A DNA stretch of 64,000 nucleotides, taken from Nitrospirillum pindoramense. GTDB lineage: Bacteria; Pseudomonadota; Alphaproteobacteria; Azospirillales; Azospirillaceae. This document shows, in pieces, positions 52,972 to 63,100 of the stretch. Where the stretch lies: NCBI RefSeq assembly GCF_007827955.1, contig NZ_VITR01000015.1, positions 1-64,000 on the forward strand. Reading direction: 5' to 3'. Position 1 is the stretch's first letter, and each line of letters starts with the position of its first letter. Position numbers and translations under genes: made by a program. The notes below the pieces were generated by a model that saw only the letters and a list, made by a program, of their open reading frames with translations, had not been told where the DNA came from and did not search any database.

Positions 52972-53550
52972 TTATGCCTGTACCCAGCGCGTCATGTGGG
53001 GAAAGGGCGGTAGGCCGTTCTCACCCATGAACGCGAACAGGCCGGAGAAGCCGGTCATGCCCACGCGGGCCAGCGCGTTCGGGCCGTAATGGGTGCCGGA
53101 CTCCAGCCATTGCTGCATGGGGTGGGCGCCCGCGTAGTCCGTATGCTTGTAGGATCCGGGAAAAAAGATGCACGCGGGGGACAGGCCCAGATGCAGGGCC
53201 GCGGCGTATGACCAGGCCTGCGCCATGAATTCCCCTTGCAGGATGGGCATTGCCAGGACGGGGTCCTCGGGCTGCGGGGACCCCGTCTCCGCCGCGATGG
53301 CGGCATCGGTATCGACCTGCAGGTCCGAACCCAGCTGGGCGCGGAAACGCTGGGGCACGATGGCGATGTGCCCGGCCTCATGCAGCAGGTCACCCGAACC
53401 GGCCAGCGTTTCCGGATGCACGTGGATCACGCCGGCATGGATGTTCACCCCGGACAGGAAACCACCCCGGCCGCCATCGCCCACCTCCACCCCGATACCG
53501 ATATCGCGCAGGAAGGTGATGATGGGCGCCAGCGCCTCGGGATGGTACAT
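52972..53550 (-). CDS. Unknown HExxH-motif protein
   Basis: 192 residues from ATG 53550; an in-frame GTG at 53607 is possible. I recognise no family. FLRDIGIGVEVGDGGRGGFL is followed by GDLLHEAGHIAIVPQRF with an HExxH zinc-peptidase motif, then a Trp/aromatic-rich C-terminal half (FMAQAWSYAAALHLGLSPAC, HPMQQWLESGTHYG, FSGLFAFMGENGLPPFPHMT). No signal peptide. It converges with the SoxYZ-like gene and precedes an exported Cys protein; whether it belongs to quinoprotein metabolism is unclear. Confidence 0.65.
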   Translation of the reverse strand: MYHPEALAPIITFLRDIGIGVEVGDGGRGGFLSGVNIHAGVIHVHPETLAGSGDLLHEAGHIAIVPQRFRAQLGSDLQVDTDAAIAAETGSPQPEDPVLAMPILQGEFMAQAWSYAAALHLGLSPACIFFPGSYKHTDYAGAHPMQQWLESGTHYGPNALARVGMTGFSGLFAFMGENGLPPFPHMTRWVQA

Positions 53551-53625
53551 GGGAAGGGGTCCTTGAGTGTCACCGATCACCGATTGTGGCGCTTCGGCCA
53601 AAGACACGCAAGCCGATAGGGGGGC

Positions 53626-54030
53626 TCAGGTGCAGCGCAGGTTGACCTCGGCCTGGGCCCGCCGCAGCTTTTCCACCTCATCCTTGGCGATGGGCGTGTC
53701 GCGGAACATGGCGCCCCGATCACCCAGGCCGCCCTGCTGCATGCGCAGGATGGTGTCCGCCTTCTCATAGTCGTCGTACGGCATCATGTCGGCGATGGTG
53801 TCGATGCCGCAGGCGCACTTGCCCAGCAGTTCGTGCTTGAACCCGTTGGAGGCCAGGCAGCCGATGACGTAATCGGCCCGCACCGCGGTGGGGTAATCAT
53901 AGCGGGGATGATGGTCCCCTTTCGCCTTGGATTCCGCGGCACCGGTGGCCATCGGCATGATCGCCAACCCTGCCGCCGCCGTCATCACCAACAGGCGCCG
54001 CAACACGCGAATCCGCGACAGGCGCACCAT
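53626..54030 (-). CDS. Exported Cys-containing protein of quinoprotein loci
   Basis: 134 residues with a signal peptide (VLRRLLVMTAAAGLAIMPMA). The mature part has four Cys in VIGCLASNGFKHELLGKCAC and a final LRCT, plus CGIDTIADMMPYDDYEKADT and a helical C-terminus. The sequence looks like a conserved small periplasmic protein that I associate with pqq/xox clusters of methylotrophs; the function is unknown. It lies 75 bases upstream of the HExxH gene on the same strand. Confidence 0.68.
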   Translation of the reverse strand: MVRLSRIRVLRRLLVMTAAAGLAIMPMATGAAESKAKGDHHPRYDYPTAVRADYVIGCLASNGFKHELLGKCACGIDTIADMMPYDDYEKADTILRMQQGGLGDRGAMFRDTPIAKDEVEKLRRAQAEVNLRCT

Positions 54031-54110
54031 GGACTCCTCCCAATCTCTTATTGTCGGAAAAGCCTAGCGCAGGCGACCGCCCCGCTCCATGCCCGAATGG
54101 TAGTACGCTC

Positions 54111-56252
54111 TCAGAAACCCGCCTCGCGCAGCAGGACGGCCGCCGTGCGACGCCATAGGCTGCCCAGCAGGCTTTCCCGCGCCCCTTCCAGCGTCACGCG
54201 GCCCCGTTCCAGCGTGGCTGGCGTGGCGTCCCGGACGGGCGCGATCAGCACCCTATACAGCGACTCCTCGGGCACCATCTGGTGCTGCTTGTCCTCGCGC
54301 GCGGGAATGTCCCCGCCATAGGGGCTGGCGAGATAGCGGCGGGTCAGTACCCGTGTGCTTGTGTCATCAATGTCCTGGATGCGGCCATCCACCGCGCCCG
54401 TCACGCTTTGATCGGGCCGGAAGCGTCCTTCACCACCCACGGCCACCCGGTGCAGGTCGGCCTCGCGGACATAGGCTTCGATCATGGGGTGGCCAGGGTC
54501 CAGCAGCAGGCCCAGCCGCTCCCGCGCCGGCAGCCATTCGCCTTGCGACAGCGGCTCCGCCACCTCGGCCATCACTCCGGCGAACGGGGCGGTGACGGTC
54601 AGCTTGGCCTGCTCCGCCTCCAGGCCCCGCAGCTCAGCCTGCGCGGTTTCAAGCTCCTGCGCCGCGATGCGCTGGCGCTTGGGGTCCACGCCGCCGCGAT
54701 AGGCCGCTTCCCATTGCAGCGTCTCGATTTTCTGGCGCTGTCGGACCAGCTTGTAATCCAGGTCCGGTGAACTCAGGCGGAACAGCACCTGTCCGGCCGT
54801 GACCGTCTGCCCCGCTTTGACCAGCACCGCGTCCACCCGGCCCGGCTGCTCCAGGAAAATTTCCATTTCCTGCGCGGCCCGCAGCACCGCCGGCGCCGTC
54901 ACCGTGCTGCGCCAGGGAATCACGGCCAGCGCCAGCAGGGCCAGACCGATGGCGGCGGTGGTGGCGGATCGGCGGTTCCAGGTCATGGATTCCCGCCGCC
55001 GCACCCACTCCAACACCTCGTTCAGGGGCGGGCGCAGGATGAACCACCACACCTCCACCAGGAACAGGAGGATGCCCAGCACCTTGAAGAACAGGTGATA
55101 GACCAGGGCAGCGATGCCGACGAACAGGGTGAAGCGGTAGATCCAGGTGGCGATGGCCAGCGTGATCAGCAGGGTACGGCGTTTGGCTGGCAGGTCTTCC
55201 GGCACCGGTTCGCCCAGGTGGAACAGCCGCTCGCGCAGCCACCAGCGACCCAGGGCGAAGGCGCGCTCATGCAGGTTGGGCACGTCAAGCAGGTCGGACA
55301 GCAGGAAATAGCCATCGAAGCGCATGAACGGGCTGGTGTTGACCAGCACCGTCATGATCCAGCTGGTGGTGGCCAACAGGAAGGCGGCGGCCTTCACCGG
55401 CCCTTCCGGCAGGAAGGACCAGGCCAGCGTGGCATAGGCCGCCAATATCAGCTCGGCCCCCATGCCGGCCACGCCGATGGCCAGCCGCTGGCGCCGGTCG
55501 GGCAGGCGCCAGGCGTCGCTGACGTCGGTGTACAACAGGGGGTACATGACCATGAAGGCGATGCCCATGGTTTGCACCCGGCAGCCGTAACGCTTGGCCG
55601 TCAGCGCGTGCCCCAGTTCATGCACCACCTTGGCCACCGCCAGGCCGAGGGCGGCGGTGATCAGGCCCGAGGGCGACAGGAAACTGACGAAGGTCGTGCG
55701 GAACTGATCCCACTGCCGCGTCACCAGGTAGATGCCGACCAGTGCCGCGGCGAGGGTCGCCAGGAAGAAGCCGCGGGTGAATATCCAGGACACATAGGGC
55801 ATGGCCTGGGCCAGGAAGCGATCCGGCTTCACCAGCGGTATGCGGAAGAACAGATAATTCTTCAGCAGCCATTGCCATAGGCCCGGCTTGCGCATCTCCG
55901 CCTGGCGCATCAGCGTCGCCACCGCCTGCGGTCCATGGCGCTGCAGCAGGTTGTTCATGGCCAGGAACTGGGACACCGCCATGACGTCGTCCACCGTGGC
56001 GCGCAGGGTGGTGTTGGACGCCACGTCGGCGGCGATCACCTCCGGCACCTCCAGCTGCCACCGCCGCAGAATCTCGAACTCCAGCCAGCCCAGGCGGTAA
56101 AAGCGGCCCGCCACCTGGTCATGCAGGGTCCAGGTGGGGGAGCCGTCGGCCAGGGCCGGCCCGGCCAGCAGCGTCAACTCCTCGCGCAACGGGGCCAGCC
56201 GCAGGATTTGGGCCTGCGGATCCGCCGGGGTCATGGCCGTTTCGCCGTCCAT
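54111..56252 (-). CDS. Site-2 protease (M50) - HlyD fusion with PqqD-like N-terminus
   Basis: 713 residues. Residues ~40-110 (TWTLHDQVAGRFYRLGWLEF, LAMNNLLQRHG) resemble the winged-helix PqqD/RRE fold. Membrane helices follow from ~160 to 430 with the zinc site HELGH (211-215) and the second motif NTSPFMRFDGYFLLSD (305-320) of M50 peptidases. After another membrane segment (ATTAAIGLALLALAVIPWRS) the C-terminal third is an HlyD-type adaptor: ILRAAQEMEIFLEQPGRVDA-like lipoyl half, a coiled-coil hairpin (~520-575) and LTVTAPFAGVMAEVAEPLSQ. Its first ATG is 3 bases after the preceding stop. A membrane protease tethered to a periplasmic export adaptor suggests substrate processing during secretion. 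Confidence 0.85.
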   Translation of the reverse strand: MDGETAMTPADPQAQILRLAPLREELTLLAGPALADGSPTWTLHDQVAGRFYRLGWLEFEILRRWQLEVPEVIAADVASNTTLRATVDDVMAVSQFLAMNNLLQRHGPQAVATLMRQAEMRKPGLWQWLLKNYLFFRIPLVKPDRFLAQAMPYVSWIFTRGFFLATLAAALVGIYLVTRQWDQFRTTFVSFLSPSGLITAALGLAVAKVVHELGHALTAKRYGCRVQTMGIAFMVMYPLLYTDVSDAWRLPDRRQRLAIGVAGMGAELILAAYATLAWSFLPEGPVKAAAFLLATTSWIMTVLVNTSPFMRFDGYFLLSDLLDVPNLHERAFALGRWWLRERLFHLGEPVPEDLPAKRRTLLITLAIATWIYRFTLFVGIAALVYHLFFKVLGILLFLVEVWWFILRPPLNEVLEWVRRRESMTWNRRSATTAAIGLALLALAVIPWRSTVTAPAVLRAAQEMEIFLEQPGRVDAVLVKAGQTVTAGQVLFRLSSPDLDYKLVRQRQKIETLQWEAAYRGGVDPKRQRIAAQELETAQAELRGLEAEQAKLTVTAPFAGVMAEVAEPLSQGEWLPARERLGLLLDPGHPMIEAYVREADLHRVAVGGEGRFRPDQSVTGAVDGRIQDIDDTSTRVLTRRYLASPYGGDIPAREDKQHQMVPEESLYRVLIAPVRDATPATLERGRVTLEGARESLLGSLWRRTAAVLLREAGF

Positions 56253-56255
56253 GGT

Positions 56256-57650
56256 TCAGACGCCCAGCCGCTGGCGCAGCGCCGCCAACGGCCGCCGGAA
56301 CAGGTAGTAGAACAGGGTGGTGCGCTCGCCATAAATCTTGGCGGTGCCTTGCAGGCCGATACGCACGGGGGCCTGGCCATCATTGAACCGGGCCTTCAGG
56401 CGATAGGCGGCGACGCCATCCGTGCCCACCTCGGGCTGGTAGGTGGTCAAGCGCACCGTGGCGTCCAGCGGATGCTGCGGATCGATGTTCAGGAACAGTG
56501 AGACGGGATCGCCCGCGTCCATGGCGATGGCGTCCGCCACCGGCAGCTTGATCTCCAGCTCCACATCCTTGGGTTCCGCCACCATCAGGATGCGTTCGCC
56601 CTGGGTGACCGGCCGGCCAATCCAGTCGTTGACGTCGGCGAACACGGCCAGTCCGGCGCGGGGGGCATGGACGACGATGCGCTTCAACAAATCCTGGACA
56701 TAGGTGACCTCGGCCATCGCCTGGTCGCGCTTGCCCTGAAGCACCACCAGCTGGCCCTTGGCCTTTTCATCGAACACGGCCTGCTGCGCCGTCTGTCGGT
56801 ATTCCGCCTCCGCCGCCTCCATCGTGGCCTGGGCCACGTCCAGCCGGTTCTGCAGACGCACGGGGTCCAGTTGGAACAGCGGCTGGTCCAGGGTCACCGG
56901 CTGATTGGGCGTCACCAAGAACTTGTCGACCACGCCGTCGAACGGGGCCCGCACCACGGTCGGGTCACGCGGTATCACTTCCGCCGGGGCCAGGGCCGAC
57001 AGCCGCACGGGGAACAGCGACAGGGCGATCAGGCCCGCCGCCACATAGCCCAGCGTCCGCAGGGATTTAAGCCGGGCGGCGTCACGGTGCCATCGCCGCT
57101 GCTGCTTGACCAACCCGCCCCAGGCGTGGGCATAGGCGTCGCCCAGGTTTTCCAGCAGAACGCGCTCCCCGTCCGCCCACGGCTCCTCCCGGGCCAGCAA
57201 CAGGCCGCCCAGCGGGCGGTCGTCCGGGGCCGTCAAGGGCAGCCATAGGCCGTGCGCCGGCAGATAGTCCGGCCATTCCGCCGCCAGGTCTTCCGGCAGG
57301 TCGGCGGTGGTCAGCGTCTTGATGCCGGCCGGATCGCCATGGGCGCTCAGCAGCCGGCAGGCATAGCGGGCATAGGGGCTGTCGGCGTCGGCGGACGACA
57401 GGCCGGACACCGCCAGCACAGCACCGCCGCCCCGCTCCGCCCGCTGCCAGGCCAGCGCCTGGCGGTAACGCACCAGGCCGAAGGTGTCGTTCACCATCAG
57501 GAAGCCCAACTCCTGCTCGCTGCGGGCATGGCGCGCCCGCTTCTGCAATTGCAGCAGAGCGGTCAGGCCGAACAGCTGCCGGTTGGCCAGCTCGGCCGCA
57601 TCGGGACGCTGGGGGATGTCTTCAGATGCCGGGGGCACGACGCGCATCAC
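56256..57650 (-). CDS. HlyD-type adaptor with GAF-like cytoplasmic domain
   Basis: 464 residues. The N-terminal ~185 residues look like a GAF domain (LLQLQKRARHARSEQELGFL, HGLWLPLTAPDDRPLGGLLL, LLENLGDAYAHAWGGLV). One membrane segment (LGYVAAGLIALSLFPVRLSA, ~205-225) leads to HlyD: PTVVRAPFDGVVDKFLVTPN, a coiled-coil hairpin (~280-335), RIVVHAPRAGLAVFADVNDW and a beta domain ending FYYLFRRPLAALRQRLGV. A periplasmic adaptor with an intracellular sensing or binding module is unusual. Neighbours overlap or nearly so (7 and 3 bases). Confidence 0.83.
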   Translation of the reverse strand: MMRVVPPASEDIPQRPDAAELANRQLFGLTALLQLQKRARHARSEQELGFLMVNDTFGLVRYRQALAWQRAERGGGAVLAVSGLSSADADSPYARYACRLLSAHGDPAGIKTLTTADLPEDLAAEWPDYLPAHGLWLPLTAPDDRPLGGLLLAREEPWADGERVLLENLGDAYAHAWGGLVKQQRRWHRDAARLKSLRTLGYVAAGLIALSLFPVRLSALAPAEVIPRDPTVVRAPFDGVVDKFLVTPNQPVTLDQPLFQLDPVRLQNRLDVAQATMEAAEAEYRQTAQQAVFDEKAKGQLVVLQGKRDQAMAEVTYVQDLLKRIVVHAPRAGLAVFADVNDWIGRPVTQGERILMVAEPKDVELEIKLPVADAIAMDAGDPVSLFLNIDPQHPLDATVRLTTYQPEVGTDGVAAYRLKARFNDGQAPVRIGLQGTAKIYGERTTLFYYLFRRPLAALRQRLGV

Positions 57651-57657
57651 CGGGTCC

Positions 57658-58419
57658 TCAATTGGGGGCGGCGACCAGGGCGCGGCCGCTCATTCCCGGC
57701 AGCAGGTCCGGGAATTTGCCGTCGATCACGGCGAACACGCGGATGCTCTGGGATACGGGGTCGATGCGCGGCGACAGGCGCGAGACCTTGGCCGGATATT
57801 TGCGGCCGGTCTCCTCGATCCCGATTTCCAGCGCGAAGCCAGGCTTCAGCCACTTCAGCCAGGACGACGGCACCAGCATTTCAGCCTCCAACTCCGTCGG
57901 GTCCAGTATCTCCAGCAGTTTCTGCCCTTCGGCCACGGATTGGAAGCGCTTGACCTCCACCGGGCCGACCCGGCCGGCGAAGGGGGCCGTGACGACGCAG
58001 TGGGCCGCGATCTCCCGCGCCATCTGCTGCTCGGCTTCCGCCATCGCATGCTCCGCCGCCGCCGTTTCCACTTCCAGGACGCCGATGGAGTTGAGGGTGT
58101 TCAGCTTGCTCTTGACCTCATAGGTCTTGCGGGTGGCCGTTTCCTGGGCGTTGGCCTTGGCCAAGCGCGCCCGCTGGATGCCGCAATCGAAGGCCACCAG
58201 CTTTTGCCCCTCGCTGAAACTGTCACCCTCCCGTAAGGGCAGTTCCGAAATCTGCGCGGCGATCTGCGATGACAGCACCGTGCTGCGCTTGGGCACCAGC
58301 TGGGCCCGGATTTCGGGCGTCGTATCTGCGCCCTGGGCCGGGATGGCCAGGCCAAAGGCGAACAGCGCGGACAGGATCAGGCGGGACCGGGAACGGGACA
58401 AGGCAGCGCTCACTATCAT
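57658..58419 (-). CDS. HlyD/RND-type periplasmic adaptor
   Basis: 253 residues. Signal peptide (SRLILSALFAFGLAIPAQG). VPKRSTVLSSQIAAQISELP and FSEGQKLVAFDCGIQRARLA form the first lipoyl half, a helical hairpin covers ~75-125, then VVTAPFAGRVGPVEVKRFQS and the beta domain VFAVIDGKFPDLLPGMSGRA. It is a short membrane-fusion protein that would bridge the inner membrane partner to the TolC-type channel. It follows tolC after a terminator and starts the three-gene adaptor unit. Confidence 0.88.
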   Translation of the reverse strand: MIVSAALSRSRSRLILSALFAFGLAIPAQGADTTPEIRAQLVPKRSTVLSSQIAAQISELPLREGDSFSEGQKLVAFDCGIQRARLAKANAQETATRKTYEVKSKLNTLNSIGVLEVETAAAEHAMAEAEQQMAREIAAHCVVTAPFAGRVGPVEVKRFQSVAEGQKLLEILDPTELEAEMLVPSSWLKWLKPGFALEIGIEETGRKYPAKVSRLSPRIDPVSQSIRVFAVIDGKFPDLLPGMSGRALVAAPN

Positions 58420-58449
58420 TGCAATCAGAGGTGGCTGGCGCCATCCGCC

Positions 58450-58490
58450 AAAACAAGACGCGCCGGGGGGAAGGATTCCCGCCCGGCGCC
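58450..58490 (-). terminator. Terminator between tolC-like and adaptor genes
   Basis: GCGCCGGG (58460-58467) pairs with CCCGGCGC (58482-58489), with an inner GGG/CCC pairing, and is followed on the minus strand by CTTGTTTT. It lies 34 bases after the stop of the TolC-type gene, so the adhesin-channel unit and the adaptor unit have partly separate transcription. Confidence 0.8.
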
Positions 58491-58523
58491 GCTTCGGCTA
58501 TGGCCCCTTCGGGGGTACCCGCG

Positions 58524-60113
58524 TCATTGCTTCGCGGGGATTTCATCCAGCATCGGCGTCTGGGCCGAAACCGACGCCTCCGCCCCGAACATGCCGCTTT
58601 CGATGCGCCGGTTCACGGTGGACACCGCTGCGGTCAAGGTCTTCAACGAGTAGTCGGGCACCGACTGCGGCAGCGGGTCGATGCCGACGGAGACATACAG
58701 CGACGCCAGGGCGTTTTGCATGTCGGCATAAGCCCGGGCCCGGGTCAGCTCCGCCACGATGCGCGAGGCGGACGCGCGCACGCGGTCGACCTTGCCGGCG
58801 GCGCTGTTCTCCTGCTGGGCCAGGATCTGATCGTAGATGCGGCCCTCGATGCCGTCCAGCTCGGACGCTTCCAGGTACTGGGTACGGGCACGGCCCAGTT
58901 GCTGCCAGGCGACGTTCACCTGGGTCAGCACCGCCATGGACAGGGCCAGGTTGCGCACTTCCGCCTGGTCGCGCTGGGTCTCTGCCAAGCCCATGAAATC
59001 GTTGCCGGATAGCAGGTTCAACAGCCCCCACGACAGGCGCAAGCCGCCTTCCGCCCAGCGCTGGTTCACCAGGAAGGAGTTGCTGTCGTAATCCAGGCCG
59101 CCCTGGATGGACAGGTTGGGGAACAGCTTCAGGAAGGCCTTGTGCACCTCATCCGTGGCGATGCGGCGGTTGTACGCCTGCTCCCGCAGCTCCGGACGGT
59201 TGATCAGGGCGGTGTGTTCCAGCTCGGCGATGGCCGTCTTCATCTCCGGCAAGGCCGTCGGATTCTCCGGCAACACCAGCTGGTACGGGGTTCCCGGCGG
59301 CAGGCCCATCAGCGCCGCCAGCTGGGTCTTGGCCAGCGCCAGGTCGGCCTGCAGGTTCTCCAGCTGGCGGATGATGTCGATGGTCGTCTTCTCATCCCGC
59401 AGGACGTCCAGCAGGGGCTTCAGCCGCTGCTTTTCCACCTGCCGGGTATCCTCCAGCGCCTGGCGGGCGTCGGCCAGGATGGGGTTGATGCGGTCGCCGA
59501 TCTTTTCCGCCGCCACCGCCTGCCAATAGGCGGCGCGGACCTGCTGCACGATGCTGTTGACCGCCGACCGGCGCTTTTCCGCCGTGGCCAGGGCCCGGTC
59601 GCCGTTCTGCCGCGCCTGGTAATAGCTGATGCCGAAGTCCAGGACGCTCCAGCTCAGCTGCAGGTCGGCGGTGCCCGACCGACGGTCGGTGGAGATCGAG
59701 GGTTCCAGCGACTGCCGGCCAGTCAGGATGGAGTAGGAGGACGATGCCAGCTCGTTGCTGCGCGCCGTCAGGCCGCCGTCCACCACCAGCTTGGGCAACA
59801 GGTCCCACCGCGACACGTCGATCTGGCGGTTGGCGATGGCCTGGTCCATCAGCGCCAGCCGGTGGTCCAGGTTGTATTTGATGGCGCGCGCGATGGCTTC
59901 GTCCAGTGACACCGTGGTGGTCACCGGATCGATGCGGTCGCGGACCAGCTTCATCGTATCGGCGGCGCGCGTCTGGTTTTCGTCCGTGGTCAACGGACGG
60001 GGCGTGACGGAACAGCCCGCGAGCAAAGCCACCAAGGCGCCGGCAACAAGAGGCGTCGCCGCGGTGCGCAGAGAGGGGCGCCGCACAGGCGCGGAGTAAG
60101 GCAGGGACGTCAT
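58524..60113 (-). CDS. TolC-family outer membrane lipoprotein
   Basis: 529 residues. The N-terminus has a lipobox (LVALLAGC, Cys34), as in NodT-type channels. Two repeats of the outer membrane efflux domain are visible: VSLDEAIARAIKYNLDHRLA, DLQLSWSVLDFGISYYQARQ, VRAAYWQAVAAEKIGDRINP in the first and NRPELREQAYNRRIATDEVH, LRLSWGLLNLLSGNDFMGLA, QVNVAWQQLGRARTQYLEAS in the second. It forms a trimeric outer-membrane export duct. It starts 6 bases after the stop of the giant adhesin and is expressed with it. Confidence 0.92.
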   Translation of the reverse strand: MTSLPYSAPVRRPSLRTAATPLVAGALVALLAGCSVTPRPLTTDENQTRAADTMKLVRDRIDPVTTTVSLDEAIARAIKYNLDHRLALMDQAIANRQIDVSRWDLLPKLVVDGGLTARSNELASSSYSILTGRQSLEPSISTDRRSGTADLQLSWSVLDFGISYYQARQNGDRALATAEKRRSAVNSIVQQVRAAYWQAVAAEKIGDRINPILADARQALEDTRQVEKQRLKPLLDVLRDEKTTIDIIRQLENLQADLALAKTQLAALMGLPPGTPYQLVLPENPTALPEMKTAIAELEHTALINRPELREQAYNRRIATDEVHKAFLKLFPNLSIQGGLDYDSNSFLVNQRWAEGGLRLSWGLLNLLSGNDFMGLAETQRDQAEVRNLALSMAVLTQVNVAWQQLGRARTQYLEASELDGIEGRIYDQILAQQENSAAGKVDRVRASASRIVAELTRARAYADMQNALASLYVSVGIDPLPQSVPDYSLKTLTAAVSTVNRRIESGMFGAEASVSAQTPMLDEIPAKQ

Positions 60114-60119
60114 GGAGCC

Positions 60120-63100
60120 TCAGGCGGTCGTAGTGGTGGTCGAAGCGTGAACGGAAGGATGGGCCGGCGCGTGCCGCGGGGCATCGCCCCCGAACACGTC
60201 CAGCAAACTGGCGAGAAGGGACACGGCGTCATCGACGATGCCGTGGTGGGTGGCACCACCGAAGGTGCCGGTACCGAAACCGCCGGCGTGAAGGCTGGAC
60301 ACCTTCTGGGCCTGGGCGGCGGCTTGCAGTTGGGCCGTCAGCGACAGCTTGCCGGCGGGCGTCCGGCCTGGGCCGTTGGCCGTCTTGGCGGCCAAATCAT
60401 CGGCCGTGCCGCCCTGGCCGGTGTACGCGGCCAACTGGATGGGCTCCAGGTCGGACGGCACGGCCGTCGCCGGGTCGTTGGCGGCGTGCTGTTGTGGGGT
60501 GCGGTTACCCGGCGCCTGGCCGCCGCCGCTGGCGCCCGTGCCGGTCTGCTGGTCCTGGCCCACCGCCATGTTGAACTTGGCTTCGGCGACGTTGCCGTTG
60601 CTGTCGCGCGCCGTGACGGTGATGGCGATGGTGCCGCTCTCCCCGGCGGGTGGCTGGCCCGTGAAGGTGCCGGTGGCCGGGTTGAAGGTCAGCCAGGCGG
60701 GCAGCGGCTGGCCATTTGATTGCCGCGCCTCCAGCGAAACCTGGGGGTCGCTGCTCTGGAATGTGCCCTGGGGCAGCTGGAACGTCGTCTGCTGCCCGGT
60801 GGCCAGCACCTGATTGCTGACCGGGGTGGCCAGGGTCAGCGTGGTGGTGCCACTGGAGGCGCTGGTGATGGACACCACGCCCGTGCTGGCGCTGATGACG
60901 GTGGTGCTCGAACTGGTCGCCGTCGACGTGGTGACCGTCGCCGCGGTCCCCGTCGTGGTTCCCGTCGAGGTCGTCCCCGTAGAGGTGGTCGTCCCCGTCG
61001 TTGTGCTGGCGGTCCCGGTGGTTGTCGTCCGGTTGCTGGTGGTCGTGTCGGTGGTCAGCGAGGTGACGGTACTGGTCGTCGTCGTGCTCGTTGTGGCCGC
61101 TGCCGCGCTGGTGCTGATGACACTGTTGCCGCTGAGGCCGGCGCTGGATGTGCCGCTGACACCGGCGTTGCCCGTGCCCACCGTCTGGGTCAGGGACACC
61201 GTCGTCGTCGCCGTGCTGGTCGCGGCCACCGTCGGTGTCACGATCAGGCTGCTGGTGGTGGTCGTGACCGGCGTGGAGGTGGTGGTGGTCGTCGTGGTCG
61301 TCGTCTGGGTGGCGGGCTGCGGCACCACCACCGGGTTGATGGTCACGCCCACGGTGCCGGTGGTCGTCTTGGCGCCGCCAACCCGTGTCGTGCCCCCGTC
61401 ATTGACGGTCACGGTGATGATGTCGTTGCCGGTGGTGGCCGGCGTCAAGCTCAAGCTGGCCAGGGTGGCGTTCACATCGGCCACGCTGCCGGTCACGATG
61501 ACCGCGCCCGTGCCGTTACCCGACAGCGTCGCGGAACCGGACGCCGCCATGACCAACTGACCGCCGAAGCCGTCCCTCACCGTCACGCTGACGGCGCCGC
61601 CGTTCAGGGTGTCGCTGATGCTGATGCCCGTTATCGCCTGGCTTCCGGTGGCGGAGATGTTCTTGCCGGCGGGCAGGGTCAGCACGGGCGTGTCGTTGCC
61701 TGTCAGGCTGATGGCGACGGTGCGCACGGCCGACTTGACGCCGCCGATGCGGCTGGTGCCGCCGTCGCTGACCGCCACCGTGATGGTGTCGCTGTCGGTA
61801 CCGGTGGCGATGGTGGCGTAGGTCAGGGTGGCCAGGGTGGCGTTGACGTCGGCCACGCTGCCGCTGACGGACACCACGCCGCTGCCGTTGCCGGACACCG
61901 TCGCCCCGCCGGTGGCGGTGACCGTGACATTGCCCTTGCCGGCCAGCAGCGCCACCGTGATGGCGTTGCCCGACAGGGTGTCGCTGACGCTGATGCCCGT
62001 GATGGCGTGGGCGTTGGTGTCGTTGTAGCTCTGGGCGGACGGCACGGTCACCACGGGGGTGTCGTTGCCGGTCAGGCTGACGGCGATGGTCTGCGTCGTG
62101 GACTTGGCCCCGCCGATGCGGCTGGTGCCGCCGTCGTTGGCGCTGACGGTGATGGTGTCGCTGCCCGTGGTGGTCGCGGTGGTGGCGTAGGTCAGGCTGG
62201 CCAGGGTGGCGTTCACATCGGCCAGGGTGCCGGTGATGGTCAGGCTGCCCGTGCCGTTGCCGGCCAGGGTGGCGCCGCCCGACGCCGTCACCGCGACATT
62301 GCCCTGGGTGGCGGACACCGTGGCGGTGACCACGGTGCCCGTCAGGCTGTCGCTGATGCTGACGCCGGTGATGGCGTGGGCGTTCGTGTCGGTATAGCTC
62401 TGCGCCCCCGCCACGCTCAGAACCGGCGTGTCGTTGCCGGTCAGGTTGATGGCGATGGTCTGGCTGGTGGACTTCGCCCCGCCGATGCGGGCGCTGCCGC
62501 CATCGCTGACCGCGATCGTCAGGGTGTCGGTGCCCGTGGTGGTGGCGGTGGTGGCGTAGCCGAGGGTGGCCAGGGTGGCGTTGACATCGGCCAGGCTGCC
62601 GGTGATGGACACCACGCCGCTGCCGCTGCCCGACACGGTCGCCGATCCGGCCGCGCTGACGGTGATGGTGCCTTGGGTGGCGATCAGCGCCGCGGTGACC
62701 GTGTTGCCCGTCAGGGTGTCGCTGACGCTGACGCCGGTGATGGCATGCACGGTGGTGTCGTTATAGCTCTGTGTCCCCGCCACGCTCAGGACCGGCGTGT
62801 CGTTGCCGGTCAGGTTGATGGCGATGGTCTGGGCGGCTGCCTTCGCCCCGCCGATCAGGCTGCCGCCGCCATCGTTGACGGTGACGGTGATGGTGTCGGT
62901 GCCCGTGGTGGTCGCCGTGGTGGCGTAGGTCAGGGTGGCCAGGGTGGCGTTCACATCGGCCAGGCTGCCGGTGATGGTGACGCTGCCCGTGCCGGCGCCC
63001 GTAACGCTGGCGGCCCCGGCGGCGGTGAAGCCCAGGTTGCCGCGCAGGTCGGAGACGGTGGCCGTCACGGTGCCGTTGTAGGTGTCGCTGATGCTGACGC

